A stretch of DNA of 57,957 nt from Bacteroidaceae bacterium (GTDB lineage: Bacteria; Bacteroidota; Bacteroidia; Bacteroidales; Bacteroidaceae), in assembly GCA_017552435.1 (NCBI GenBank), contig JAFZPZ010000047.1:1-57957 (forward strand), read 5' to 3'. The notes beneath the pieces were generated by a model. The model searched no databases, was not told the origin of the DNA, and saw only the letters and a program-made list of their open reading frames with translations. Below, one piece after another: positions 1 through 7,067 of this stretch. Position 1 is the first letter of the stretch; each line of letters starts with the position of its first letter. Position numbers and translations under genes: made by a program.

Positions 1-230
1 ACCCCGTATTTCACCTCTAAATCGCCTCAGAATCGCTTCAAACCCCTTCGGGGTATATTGTATCACCCCGGACGAAAAACACGCTCAGAAACGCCTTAAA
101 ACGCGAAATTAAAATTCTTTGAATTTTAAGTCTTAAATTTCGTCGTTTCCTATATCGAAAATAAGAAAGCAAGAATGTAGCTCCTGTTCATTGTCTTTAT
201 GATTATTTTCTCGATTATTTTCGTAAAAAG
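1..230. other. Intergenic, no gene recognised
   Basis: No convincing reading frame was found here. Two inverted repeats are visible: ACCCC-TTC-GGGGT at 42-54, and an AT-rich hairpin at 109-129 (TTAAAATTC/GAATTTTAA, 3-nt loop) inside outer arms CGAAATT (104-110) and AATTTCG (136-142). Either could be a terminator for a gene lying left of the window, but neither has a clean T-tract. GATTATTTTC occurs twice (201-210 and 213-222). Confidence 0.5.
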
Positions 231-246
231 TATCGAAGTTTCGATA
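231..246. promoter_or_regulatory. Palindrome at -33 region, candidate operator
   Basis: TATCGAA-GT-TTCGATA is a perfect 7-bp inverted repeat. It lies just upstream of the -7 box at 255-262 and so overlaps where the Bacteroidetes -33 element should be. It is absent from the second copy of the downstream repeat at 57030, so it is specific to the restriction-modification leader. A repressor site is an inference; no control-protein gene is seen in the operon. Confidence 0.4.
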
Positions 247-250
247 ATAA

Positions 251-350
251 TTCGTAACTTTGTGGCAAGTATCGCTGTTTTCGTCACAAAAGACGCATGC
301 TTTCAGCATGAAATCAAGTCCCTGAGCGCAGGGAGGCGGTATGATCTTAT
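251..350 (+). repeat. 100-bp promoter + structured RNA repeat, copy 1
   Basis: 97 of 100 bases match 57030-57129. Predicted RNA from about 269: closing stem GTATCGC (269-275) with GCGGTAT (336-342, two wobbles); hairpin CGTC 282-285 / GACG 292-295; hairpin CATGCT 296-301 / AGCATG 305-310 with loop TTC; hairpin CCCTG 320-324 / CAGGG 329-333. The A-to-G change at 293 in copy 2 keeps pairing as a wobble. It may be a small RNA gene or a mobile leader. A 26-codon micro-ORF starting at ATG 341 is present here but not in copy 2. Confidence 0.6.
255..262 (+). promoter_or_regulatory. Bacteroidetes -7 box (TAACTTTG)
   Basis: Matches TAnnTTTG. Transcription is expected to begin around 269, the first base of a closing stem in the structured repeat. 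The corresponding box in the second copy (57034-57041) is TAAATTTG, which differs only at a free position. Confidence 0.6.
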
Positions 351-383
351 CTGTAAAACATAGCGTTCTGCTATTTATTCAAG

Positions 384-505
384 ACGAATCCAAAGTTTGG
401 CCACTAAGGAAACCTTGTTAAGAATGAATCAGCGAACGTTCACGCATGGCGTGGACGTCTCGTTTTCGTCTTACAAGGTCGGTTAGGCCAAACACCGGGA
501 TTCGT
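384..505 (+). ncRNA. Long multi-part hairpin in R-M leader
   Basis: Four nested stems stack into one rod: 384-391/498-505 (ACGAATCC/GGATTCGT), 395-402/486-493 (GTTTGGCC/GGCCAAAC), 412-418/473-479 (ACCTTGT/ACAAGGT) and 436-445/449-458 (ten pairs, loop ATG). Downstream segments can compete: 523-530 (CGTCCACG) can pair with 450-457, and 543-549 (GTTTGGC) with 487-493. This would suit a switchable leader or a discrete structured RNA. I do not recognise an RNA family. Confidence 0.55.
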
Positions 506-569
506 GGATGGAAACAATGAGTCGTCCACGTTTCTTGTTTGTGTTTGGCAACAATCGCGTCAGAGCGTG

Positions 570-603
570 ATTGATAGTTGAATGCTTTTAACTAACTATC
601 AAT
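570..603 (+). promoter_or_regulatory. Stem-loop at the methyltransferase start
   Basis: ATTGATAGTT (570-579) and AACTATCAAT (594-603) form a perfect 10-bp inverted repeat with a 14-nt spacer, ending two bases before the ATG at 606. It would occlude ribosome loading, or act as an operator. A weaker hairpin at 553-559/566-572 overlaps its 5' arm and is mutually exclusive with it. Confidence 0.5.
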
Positions 604-605
604 TC

Positions 606-1598
606 ATGGCTAACAAGAACCTGAATGCTGCCAAAGAAGCGAAGAAGGATGAGTTCTATACGCAGTTGGAGGACATTAATAACGAATTGAAGCATTATCG
701 TGAGCATTTTCGTGGAAAGACTGTTCTTTGTAACTGCGATGATCCACGTGTATCGAATTTCTTCACTTATTTTGCTTATAACTTTGAGTTCCTTGGCTTA
801 AAGCGGCTTATAACAACCTGCTATAAGAACCAAAACATGGACCTGTTCAGTCAAAATAAGTGTGAACAGGCCATCTATCTGATTTATGATGGGGACAAGA
901 ACGGTAATAACATTCCTGACCCAGAGGAAATAGGCATTCATCCTTTGAAAGGTGATGGTGACTTTCGCTCGAAGGAATGTGTCGAACTTCTGAAACAGGC
1001 AGACATCGTGGTCACAAACCCACCATTCTCGTTGTTCCGTGAATATGTAGCTCAGTTGATAGAGTACGATAAGAAATTCTTGATTATTGGTCATCAGAAT
1101 GCCATCCACTACAAAGAAATCTTTCCTCTAATAAAGGAAAATAGAGTTTGGTTGGGCTATGGATTTAAAGGCGGTGCAGCTCATTTTATTTCACAATATG
1201 AAGATGTTGCTACAGCTGGGGATCATAAAGAAGGAATGATTCGAGTTTCAGGTGTACAATGGTTCACGAACTTAGAAATAAAGAAAAGGCATGAGGACAT
1301 CATTCTATATCGCCTCTACTCTCCTGAGACTTATCCTCATTACGACAATTATGATGCCATAGATGTTGGAAAGACTGAAGATATTCCATGTGATTATGAT
1401 GGAATAATGGGTGTTCCCGATACTTTCCTTGAAAAGTTCAATCCTGACCAATTCGAAATAATAGGTCTGGGGAATGGCGATTTGGCAAAACAAGCAGGTG
1501 TGTCCAAAAACTACAGAGGCCGCACAGACCTTGCCTATACAATTAACGGCATACACAAATGTCCTTATAGTAGAATCTTAATCCGAAGAAAGAATTAA
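606..1598 (+). CDS. EcoRI-family adenine-specific DNA methyltransferase
   Basis: Probably transfers a methyl group from SAM to adenine N6 within a recognition site, protecting host DNA. The 330-residue protein begins MANKNLNAAKEAKKDEFYTQ and has the amino-methyltransferase motif NPPF at about residue 140 (VVTNPPFSLFREY), as in the EcoRI methylase family. An in-frame ATG at 582 would add eight residues but lies inside the start-site stem-loop, so 606 is preferred. It is the first gene of a three-gene operon; the next gene starts one base after its stop. No specificity can be assigned from sequence. The long structured leader upstream suggests post-transcriptional control. Confidence 0.85.
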   Translation: MANKNLNAAKEAKKDEFYTQLEDINNELKHYREHFRGKTVLCNCDDPRVSNFFTYFAYNFEFLGLKRLITTCYKNQNMDLFSQNKCEQAIYLIYDGDKNGNNIPDPEEIGIHPLKGDGDFRSKECVELLKQADIVVTNPPFSLFREYVAQLIEYDKKFLIIGHQNAIHYKEIFPLIKENRVWLGYGFKGGAAHFISQYEDVATAGDHKEGMIRVSGVQWFTNLEIKKRHEDIILYRLYSPETYPHYDNYDAIDVGKTEDIPCDYDGIMGVPDTFLEKFNPDQFEIIGLGNGDLAKQAGVSKNYRGRTDLAYTINGIHKCPYSRILIRRKN

Positions 1599-1599
1599 C

Positions 1600-2709
1600 A
1601 TGGAAATCAAACTGCAATCAATCCGAGTTCGTGACCTTGTTGCTGGTTACGAGAACGATGCCGACAAAGGTGTGTGGGGCTATGGCGGACGTCTTGATAT
1701 CAGACCTCCATATCAGCGCGAGTTCCGTTATGACTTGAAACAAAAACAGGCAGTTGTCAATACGATATTGAAAGGTTTCCCACTCAATATCATGTATTGG
1801 AGCGTAGTTGGTAACGACAAATATGAGATGATTGACGGTCAGCAGCGCACACTAAGCATTTGTGAATATCGTTATCATGACTTCAATATTGTTGACCCAG
1901 AACGTGGGGTGCTATTCTTCGCCTCACTCACAGACAAGGAGAAAGAAGATTTCTTAAACTATGAACTATCGGTTTATTTCTGCACCGGTACGGATAAAGA
2001 GAAGCTTGACTGGTTCCGTGTCATCAACATAGCTGGTGAACGTTTGCTTGACCAGGAACTACTGAACGCCATCTATGTTGGGCCATTCATTAGCGATGCT
2101 CGTCGCCACTTCTCCAAAAATGGATGCCCTGCATACAAAATGGCAAATGACTTGTTAAATGGCAATGCTATCGAACAAGCTTATCTGGCAACCATACTTC
2201 ATTGGGCAGCTCGTCGTGATGGTGTGAAAGAGGTGAGCGAATATATGTCGAAGCATCAGAACGATGTCAATGCCAACCAGCTTTGGGCCTACTTCTCGGC
2301 TATCGTCACTTGGGTACGCTCTACATTCATCAAGTATCGCAAGGAGATGAAGGGTTTGGATTGGGGCTATCTCTATGACACTTACCACGAACAGATCTAC
2401 GATACTGCGCGGTTGGAGCAACTTATCCATGACTTGATGGAGGATGACGAAATTATGAAGAAGTCGGGCATTTATAGTTATGTACTTAGTGGTGATCTTC
2501 GTGACCTCAGTTTTCGCACCTTCGACAAGAAACAGAAGCGAGAAGCCTACGAACGGCAAGGCGGCATCTGTCCTATCTGCGGCAAACACTTCGAGCTGGA
2601 AGAGATGGAAGGTGACCATATTACCCCGTGGGCAGAGGGAGGTGTCACAAGTGCAGAGAACTGCCAGATGCTGTGCAAGGAATGTAACAGAAGAAAAGGA
2701 GCAAAATAA
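1600..2709 (+). CDS. DUF262 (GmrSD/ParB-like) protein with C-terminal HNH nuclease
   Basis: The N-terminal half shows the DUF262 signature: RPPYQREFRYD near residue 36 and the nucleotide-binding motif DGQQRTLSICEY near residue 89. The C-terminal ~55 residues are an HNH domain with zinc-knuckle cysteines (CPICGKHF ... CKECNRRKG) and core GDHITPW. DUF262 proteins include modification-dependent nucleases such as GmrSD, in which DGQQR supports NTP hydrolysis. Coupling to the methyltransferase one base upstream suggests a restriction or target-sensing subunit of the same system. Whether it cuts modified or unmodified DNA cannot be told from sequence. Confidence 0.8.
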   Translation: MEIKLQSIRVRDLVAGYENDADKGVWGYGGRLDIRPPYQREFRYDLKQKQAVVNTILKGFPLNIMYWSVVGNDKYEMIDGQQRTLSICEYRYHDFNIVDPERGVLFFASLTDKEKEDFLNYELSVYFCTGTDKEKLDWFRVINIAGERLLDQELLNAIYVGPFISDARRHFSKNGCPAYKMANDLLNGNAIEQAYLATILHWAARRDGVKEVSEYMSKHQNDVNANQLWAYFSAIVTWVRSTFIKYRKEMKGLDWGYLYDTYHEQIYDTARLEQLIHDLMEDDEIMKKSGIYSYVLSGDLRDLSFRTFDKKQKREAYERQGGICPICGKHFELEEMEGDHITPWAEGGVTSAENCQMLCKECNRRKGAK

Positions 2710-2722
2710 ATAAAGATATACT

Positions 2723-4249
2723 ATGATAGAAAAATGGAACTACTTCGTTTATGACCTATGCGAGGCCAAAAAGAAGGATGTTGATGAAGATAGCTTTCAT
2801 GCTCTCATCGAAACCCAATTACAACACTTAGGTTGGGCAAAATTCAAGGGCGAGATATGTCATAAGCAAAATATTCACCTTGGAAATAGCAATCGCATTG
2901 AACCTGACATCTTAATAAAGAAGGATGGAGAAGACGAATTTGTAATTGAGGTAAAACGCCCATCACATAAACAGATTAAGAAGGACGTTGATCAGCTACT
3001 ATCATATATGCGTATCTTAAAGCTTAATGTGGGCATATATATAGGTGAATACATTGAGGTCTTTTACGATATGCCTACTAGCAAGGAAGCTGTTTCTGTA
3101 ATGAAGGTTCCATTGGAAATTAATAACAAGTATGGGGCAAAGTTTGTTGAACAGTTCGATAAAGAGAACTTCAGCCAAGAATCCATCGTGAATTTCTGTG
3201 AAGAACGCCTTCAAGAGATACAACGCCAGAACAGCTTGAATGAAATCAAGGAAAGCTTGATTGCTGATGCTCAAACACAGATAGCAGATAGTCTGAGACC
3301 TTATCTGATGGACAAATATGGCAGTAGTTTCTCTGAGGATGAAATCAAAGGCATGTTGGAAACTATGCGGTTTACCGCTTCAGTTGATGGAAGCAAACCA
3401 GAGTCCAAAGTGGTTGTTCCCAAGTCTCAACCTAAGCCAAAATCGAAAAGCAGTCTTATCAAGTGTTTCCTAACCAGAAATGCTGATGCCAAGGGACTTT
3501 TTAATCCAACGGATCAATCGTTGACGGTTTTAGCTGGTAGTAGAATCAATCCTGTGCATCTTGACAAGATTAGTCCGGCAGGAAGAAAGAAGCGCGACAT
3601 ACTATTCGCGAAATATACGGAATACAGAAATGGCGAAAGAACTGTCAAGGAGGATATTTGCTTCGACTCGCCCAGCGGCGCAGCGCAGTTCTGTGTCGGC
3701 GGCTCTTCCAACGGATGGTGTCAATGGAAAGATGAAGATGGGCGTGAATTGAACGAATATCGCATCAACGACGGTACGCGCAAGTCAGAAAGTCGTTTCG
3801 ACACAAACAGGGTAACAGACCCACGCAAGTTCCAGCTGGACTTCTGGACGAAATTCAAAAACAAGACAGAGGCAACGGGAAAGATTCCTACTTTACAAAC
3901 ACCCCAGCCCCACAATTGGTATGACGTGAGGATAGGACGCTCGAACATCTTGTTGAACCTTGTTTGCAACACACAGAAGAACTTTGTTGGTGTGAAATTG
4001 TATATCAGGAAGCCCGCTGTAGATAAGTACTATCCTGCATTAGAAGCCAGGAAAGATGAGATAAACCGTGCTCTCGGATGTGAACCGAAGTGGAATGCTA
4101 ACCCATCAGCTCAAGATAAGACAATCGCCCTGTTCTACCAAACAGATCTAACAGACCCGCAGAAAGAGGAGAAAGCACTCGACTGGCTGGTTGAGCAAAC
4201 CATCATCTTTTACAATGTTTTCTCAGAAGAAGTGAAAGGAATAAATTAA
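2723..4249 (+). CDS. PD-(D/E)XK nuclease with DUF4357 and DUF4268 regions
   Basis: The N-terminal ~130 residues resemble the type I HsdR N-terminal nuclease fold, with the catalytic pattern EPDILIKKDGEDEFVIEVKRP (Asp, then Glu-X-Lys), here quoted only as far as needed: EPDILI and EFVIEVKRP. A DUF4357-like segment follows around residue 310 (SPSGAAQFCVGGSSNGW). The last ~150 residues look like DUF4268, common in restriction-associated proteins. There is no helicase motor, so it is not a full HsdR. Starting 13 bp after the HNH gene, it is probably the main endonuclease of the island. Its stop overlaps, tail to tail, the stop of a truncated gene on the other strand. Confidence 0.78.
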   Translation: MIEKWNYFVYDLCEAKKKDVDEDSFHALIETQLQHLGWAKFKGEICHKQNIHLGNSNRIEPDILIKKDGEDEFVIEVKRPSHKQIKKDVDQLLSYMRILKLNVGIYIGEYIEVFYDMPTSKEAVSVMKVPLEINNKYGAKFVEQFDKENFSQESIVNFCEERLQEIQRQNSLNEIKESLIADAQTQIADSLRPYLMDKYGSSFSEDEIKGMLETMRFTASVDGSKPESKVVVPKSQPKPKSKSSLIKCFLTRNADAKGLFNPTDQSLTVLAGSRINPVHLDKISPAGRKKRDILFAKYTEYRNGERTVKEDICFDSPSGAAQFCVGGSSNGWCQWKDEDGRELNEYRINDGTRKSESRFDTNRVTDPRKFQLDFWTKFKNKTEATGKIPTLQTPQPHNWYDVRIGRSNILLNLVCNTQKNFVGVKLYIRKPAVDKYYPALEARKDEINRALGCEPKWNANPSAQDKTIALFYQTDLTDPQKEEKALDWLVEQTIIFYNVFSEEVKGIN

Positions 4250-4410
4250 GAAGCTGACCAGGATTCAGGGGTTATGCTTATGCACAGCATGGTGAGGTCG
4301 TCGTTGGGTTCTGCACCGTTGCGGTGCTGTTCGACGGCGGCCTTGAGGATTTTGATCACTTGGCAGGCGGTCTTGTCCAGATTCTTTGCAACGATGTCGA
4401 TGATGCGATT
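4246..4410 (-). pseudogene. C-terminal remnant of a SpoIIE/PP2C-type phosphatase
   Basis: Reading leftward from 4410, immediately after the stop of the next gene, the frame encodes NRIIDIVAKNLDKTACQVI and ends with GAEPNDDLTMLCISI. The NDDLTMLCI segment is the typical last metal-binding motif of PP2C/SpoIIE phosphatases. Only ~54 residues remain; the catalytic domain is missing and there is no start codon. The stop lies at the 3' edge of the restriction-modification island. The gene was probably lost by deletion or rearrangement when the island arrived. Confidence 0.6.
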
Positions 4411-4411
4411 A

Positions 4412-4678
4412 TCAGCGGCGGCGTTTGCGGCGGCCGAAGAGGAAATACAAACCGGCCAGGACGCTGGCGCAGATGCGAACGCCCTTGTAGATGGTGATGC
4501 CGTTGGAAACAAATCGGCTGATGTTCTGCGCTTTGTTGGTGGCTTTGGGCAGGGGACCAGTCAACAGATTGGTCGTCTCCACGATGTGCTGGCGCGAAGC
4601 CTTCAGCTTCAGACTTGTGGCTTTCTTCCTCTGCTGTATGGCAGCAAGGATGTCGGGGGAGTTCAGGATGCTGTTCAT
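4412..4678 (-). CDS. Small basic membrane-associated protein, unknown function
   Basis: An 88-residue protein beginning MNSILNSPDILAAIQQRKK. It has a basic amphipathic N-terminal half and one probable membrane segment near the end (GVRICASVLAGLYFLFG), followed by an arginine-rich tail. The start overlaps the stop of the upstream gene as ATGA (4675-4678), so the two are translationally coupled. Downstream position in a YtxH and holin-X-like operon suggests an envelope-stress or membrane role, but no domain is recognised. Confidence 0.6.
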   Translation of the reverse strand: MNSILNSPDILAAIQQRKKATSLKLKASRQHIVETTNLLTGPLPKATNKAQNISRFVSNGITIYKGVRICASVLAGLYFLFGRRKRRR

Positions 4679-5040
4679 GGCTGCTCCTCCTCTTCCTCTT
4701 TGTCGTGAATAAACAAGCTGGCAACAAGGCGTGTCAGGGGTTGGATGATCCACCGTTTGCGCCCTGCATAGAAAATTACCATTGCCAGCAGTAGTAGAAC
4801 ACCCATTGCCAGGTAGCCCAACATGACGTTACCCGCCATGTGCCCAAGCCAAGCGGCCAAGGCGAATAGCAGGAAGAACAGCGCCACCATCCCGAGCATC
4901 AGGCAAACAGCGGCTGTGGCTACTGCAGAGAGGAGCACACTCAGTTTCTCTGCAGTATCCAGTGCCAAATACTGTTTCTGCAACTCCAGATAGGTCTTGA
5001 CTTCCTTCCAGAGCGACTGCAAATTGTCGGAGTAGTTCAC
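4675..5040 (-). CDS. Holin-X/phage-holin-3_6-like membrane protein
   Basis: 121 residues starting at a GTG that overlaps the previous stop (GTGA, 5037-5040). It has two hydrophobic membrane hairpins (about residues 33-60 and 70-92), a charged amphipathic N-terminus and an acidic tail (HDKEEEEEQP). This layout matches the putative holin-superfamily proteins that travel with YtxH genes in Bacteroidetes. There is no evidence that it is a lytic holin; it is a chromosomal small-operon member. Confidence 0.65.
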   Translation of the reverse strand: MNYSDNLQSLWKEVKTYLELQKQYLALDTAEKLSVLLSAVATAAVCLMLGMVALFFLLFALAAWLGHMAGNVMLGYLAMGVLLLLAMVIFYAGRKRWIIQPLTRLVASLFIHDKEEEEEQP

Positions 5041-5249
5041 TCTTCCTCCTTCGCTGCTTGCAACTCTTCGGCAATCTCGTCAACCAGATCGGTCATTTCC
5101 TTGCGGTTGAGCTTGATGCCGCGTTTGCGCAGGGCTTCTGCAATTTTCTCACGCAGGTCGCTGCCCTTTTCGGGGGCAAAGAGCAAACCACAAGCAGCAC
5201 CAACGACTGCACCGCCAACGAAGGCAACCAGAAAATCTAAAGCTTTCAT
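5037..5249 (-). CDS. YtxH domain-containing protein
   Basis: 70 residues. A glycine-rich hydrophobic segment (FLVAFVGGAVVGAACGLLFA) is followed by the YtxH hallmark APEKGSDLREKI and a charged helix. YtxH proteins are small membrane-anchored, often stress-induced proteins of unclear mechanism. It is first in a leftward operon of three overlapping genes. A good Shine-Dalgarno (AGGAG) precedes the ATG, and a -7 box reads leftward at 5299-5306. Confidence 0.8.
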   Translation of the reverse strand: MKALDFLVAFVGGAVVGAACGLLFAPEKGSDLREKIAEALRKRGIKLNRKEMTDLVDEIAEELQAAKEEE

Positions 5250-5298
5250 TACTATTCTCCTTTCTCAATTATGTATGTGTTTTGTGCGTTTCTGCCTA

Positions 5299-5306
5299 CA
5301 AATATA
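5299..5306 (-). promoter_or_regulatory. -7 box for the YtxH operon
   Basis: The minus strand reads TATATTTG, 50 bp upstream of the YtxH start. It is divergent from the plus-strand box at 5402. Confidence 0.55.
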
Positions 5307-5401
5307 GCTCTTTTTATCATTCGAACAGCATAAAATGAAGAAAAAATGAGTTAAAGACAGAAATTTCTGCTTGTTTTGTTGTATTTATGCAGGAAAAACA
5401 C

Positions 5402-5409
5402 TACCTTTG
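5402..5409 (+). promoter_or_regulatory. -7 box for the SPOR lipoprotein gene
   Basis: TACCTTTG, 46 bp before the ATG at 5455, matching the Bacteroidetes TAnnTTTG consensus. Confidence 0.65.
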
Positions 5410-5454
5410 CACGGTAAAATGAAGTAAAAGTAACCAAATAATATAAAACAACTT

Positions 5455-5946
5455 ATGAAAAAGATTCTTTTGTTTGGCGCTGCTGCTTGCGCTGTGTTCA
5501 TGATGTCGTCTTGTAAGAGCAAAGAAAGTGCATACAAGAAAGCTTACGAAAAGGCAAAAGCTCAGCAGACAGAGCAAACAGTGACAACAACAACACCTGT
5601 TCAGCAGGTTACCACCACCCAGACCGTAACTCCGGTCACCACGACTCCTGTGGCTGATTACAGTAATGTTGCCGTTCGCAACGAGAGTGTTTCCTTCGTG
5701 GAGGGCAGCCCTCTGAAGCAGTATGGTGTGGTTGTGGCATCTGTCACCATCAAGAGCAATGGCGTGGCTCTCATGCAGAAGCTCGCCAGTCAGGGCTATA
5801 ACAGCTGTGTAGCTCAGGCTCAGGTGAATGGCCAGACCTTCTATCGCGTTGTTGCCTGCAGCTACGATACCAAGCCTGAAGCAGCTCAGAAGCGTGCCCA
5901 GCTGGAGGGACAGTATCCCGGTGCTTGGCTGCTGTATAAGAAGTAA
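5455..5946 (+). CDS. SPOR-domain lipoprotein
   Basis: 163 residues. The signal peptide ends in a lipobox-like MMSSC (Cys20), so lipid anchoring is likely. A charged, then Thr/Val/Gln-rich linker (residues 24-68) precedes a C-terminal SPOR domain (about 88-163; KQYGVVVASV, YRVVACSYDTKPEA). SPOR domains bind denuded glycan strands at the division septum, so a role in envelope or septal peptidoglycan is likely. It has its own promoter and is followed 37 bp later by ruvX. Confidence 0.8.
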   Translation: MKKILLFGAAACAVFMMSSCKSKESAYKKAYEKAKAQQTEQTVTTTTPVQQVTTTQTVTPVTTTPVADYSNVAVRNESVSFVEGSPLKQYGVVVASVTIKSNGVALMQKLASQGYNSCVAQAQVNGQTFYRVVACSYDTKPEAAQKRAQLEGQYPGAWLLYKK

Positions 5947-5983
5947 AAAAGCCTCACCCCAGCTTCTATTATATATAGATAAT

Positions 5984-6406
5984 GTGGGAAGAGTACTGGC
6001 AATAGACTACGGGGTCCGTCGCACCGGTTTGGCTGTGACGGACCCTTTGCAGATTATTCCGGGAGGTCTGACAACGGTGGAAACGCCACAACTTTTGGCC
6101 TACCTGAAAAACTACCTTTCCCGGGAAGAGGTGGAACGTTTCGTGGTGGGTCTGCCCAGACAGACAAACGGACGGGATAGCGAGAACCTGCCTCGCGTCC
6201 AAGCCTTCGTGGCACAACTGCAAAAGACTTTCCCAACGGTACCCGTCGATATGTGGGACGAGCGCTACACCAGCGTTCTGGCCCAACAGACTATCCTGCA
6301 AAGTGGCATCGGCAAAATGGCCCGCCGCAACAAAGCCCTCGTAGATGAGGTGAGCGCTACAATCATCCTGCAAGGGTGGATGGAGCATTTAAAGTTTAGA
6401 GTTTAA
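5984..6406 (+). CDS. ruvX: YqgF/RuvX family putative pre-16S rRNA nuclease
   Basis: 140 residues with the RNase H-like core: N-terminal VLAIDYGVRRTGLAVTD (catalytic Asp), VVGLPRQTNG, and WDERYTS late in the chain, as in YqgF, which processes 16S rRNA. The start is GTG at 5984; the frame is open further upstream but homology begins here, and the length fits the family. The last residues (LKFRV) and the stop codon are read from a heptamer-like repeat array that continues to about 6455. Confidence 0.85.
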   Translation: MGRVLAIDYGVRRTGLAVTDPLQIIPGGLTTVETPQLLAYLKNYLSREEVERFVVGLPRQTNGRDSENLPRVQAFVAQLQKTFPTVPVDMWDERYTSVLAQQTILQSGIGKMARRNKALVDEVSATIILQGWMEHLKFRV

Positions 6407-6455
6407 AGTTTAGAGTCAGTTTAAGAGTTTAAGAAGTTCAAGAGTTTAAGAGTTC
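6388..6455. repeat. GTTTAAA/GAGTTTA heptamer-octamer array
   Basis: Short iterations of AGAGTTTA and AAGTTTA span the end of ruvX and the gap before def. The same kind of array recurs at 35600-35674. ruvX terminates inside it. Confidence 0.6.
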
Positions 6456-6505
6456 GAGGGCGGTAGCAAATTCTTCACTCTTCATTCTTAATTCTTCATT
6501 TCACA

Positions 6506-7063
6506 ATGATATTACCAATATATACTTACGGTCAGCCTGTGCTCCGGCAGGAGGCTGAGGAAATAGACAAGGACTATCCCGGGCTGGAGCAGCTCATCAA
6601 GGATATGTACGAGACCCTGGAACGCAGTGAGGGCATCGGTCTGGCAGCACCACAGGTGGGACTTCCCATCAGGCTGGCTGTCATCAATCTGGATGTTATC
6701 AGCGAAGACATGCCTGAATACAAGGGCTACATCAAAACGTTCATCAATCCCTACATCGAGGAGTACGACGAGACGGAGATGGATGTGTCGGAAGAAGGCT
6801 GTCTCAGTCTGCCCGGCATTCACGAGAAGGTGAAGCGCCCCAAACGCATTCGCGTCACTTACCAGGACGAACAGTTCAAGGAACATGACGAGTGGGTGGA
6901 GGGTTACCTGGCCCGTGTAATGCAGCATGAGTTCGACCACCTGGATGGTGTGGTCTTTACCGACCACCTGCAGGGCCTGCGCCGTCAGCTCACCAATCCC
7001 AAGCTTCAGGACATCAGAAAGGGAAAGTTCTCATGCAACTATAAGGTGAAGGTGAAAAGGTAA
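6506..7063 (+). CDS. def: Peptide deformylase
   Basis: Removes the N-formyl group from nascent proteins using a metal-activated water. All three family motifs are present: GIGLAAPQVG near residue 43, EEGCLSLPG near 97 and QHEFDHLDG near 139, giving Cys and two His metal ligands plus the catalytic Glu. At 185 residues it is a normal type 1 enzyme. It follows ruvX on the same strand, as in many Bacteroidetes. Confidence 0.95.
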   Translation: MILPIYTYGQPVLRQEAEEIDKDYPGLEQLIKDMYETLERSEGIGLAAPQVGLPIRLAVINLDVISEDMPEYKGYIKTFINPYIEEYDETEMDVSEEGCLSLPGIHEKVKRPKRIRVTYQDEQFKEHDEWVEGYLARVMQHEFDHLDGVVFTDHLQGLRRQLTNPKLQDIRKGKFSCNYKVKVKR

Positions 7064-7067
7064 AGAC

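Noticed and set aside
341-421. 26-codon micro-ORF starting inside the structured repeat, preceded by GGAGGCGGT
   Set aside because: The second copy of the repeat has a stop after three codons and the ATG lies in the RNA closing stem, so coding is not conserved.
4274-4708. Plus-strand open frame across the phosphatase remnant and the small membrane gene
   Set aside because: It runs opposite a coherent overlapping operon and its composition is a shadow of it.
5037-5040. Holin-like gene as evidence of a prophage
   Set aside because: It is embedded in a YtxH operon found on chromosomes, with no other phage genes beside it.
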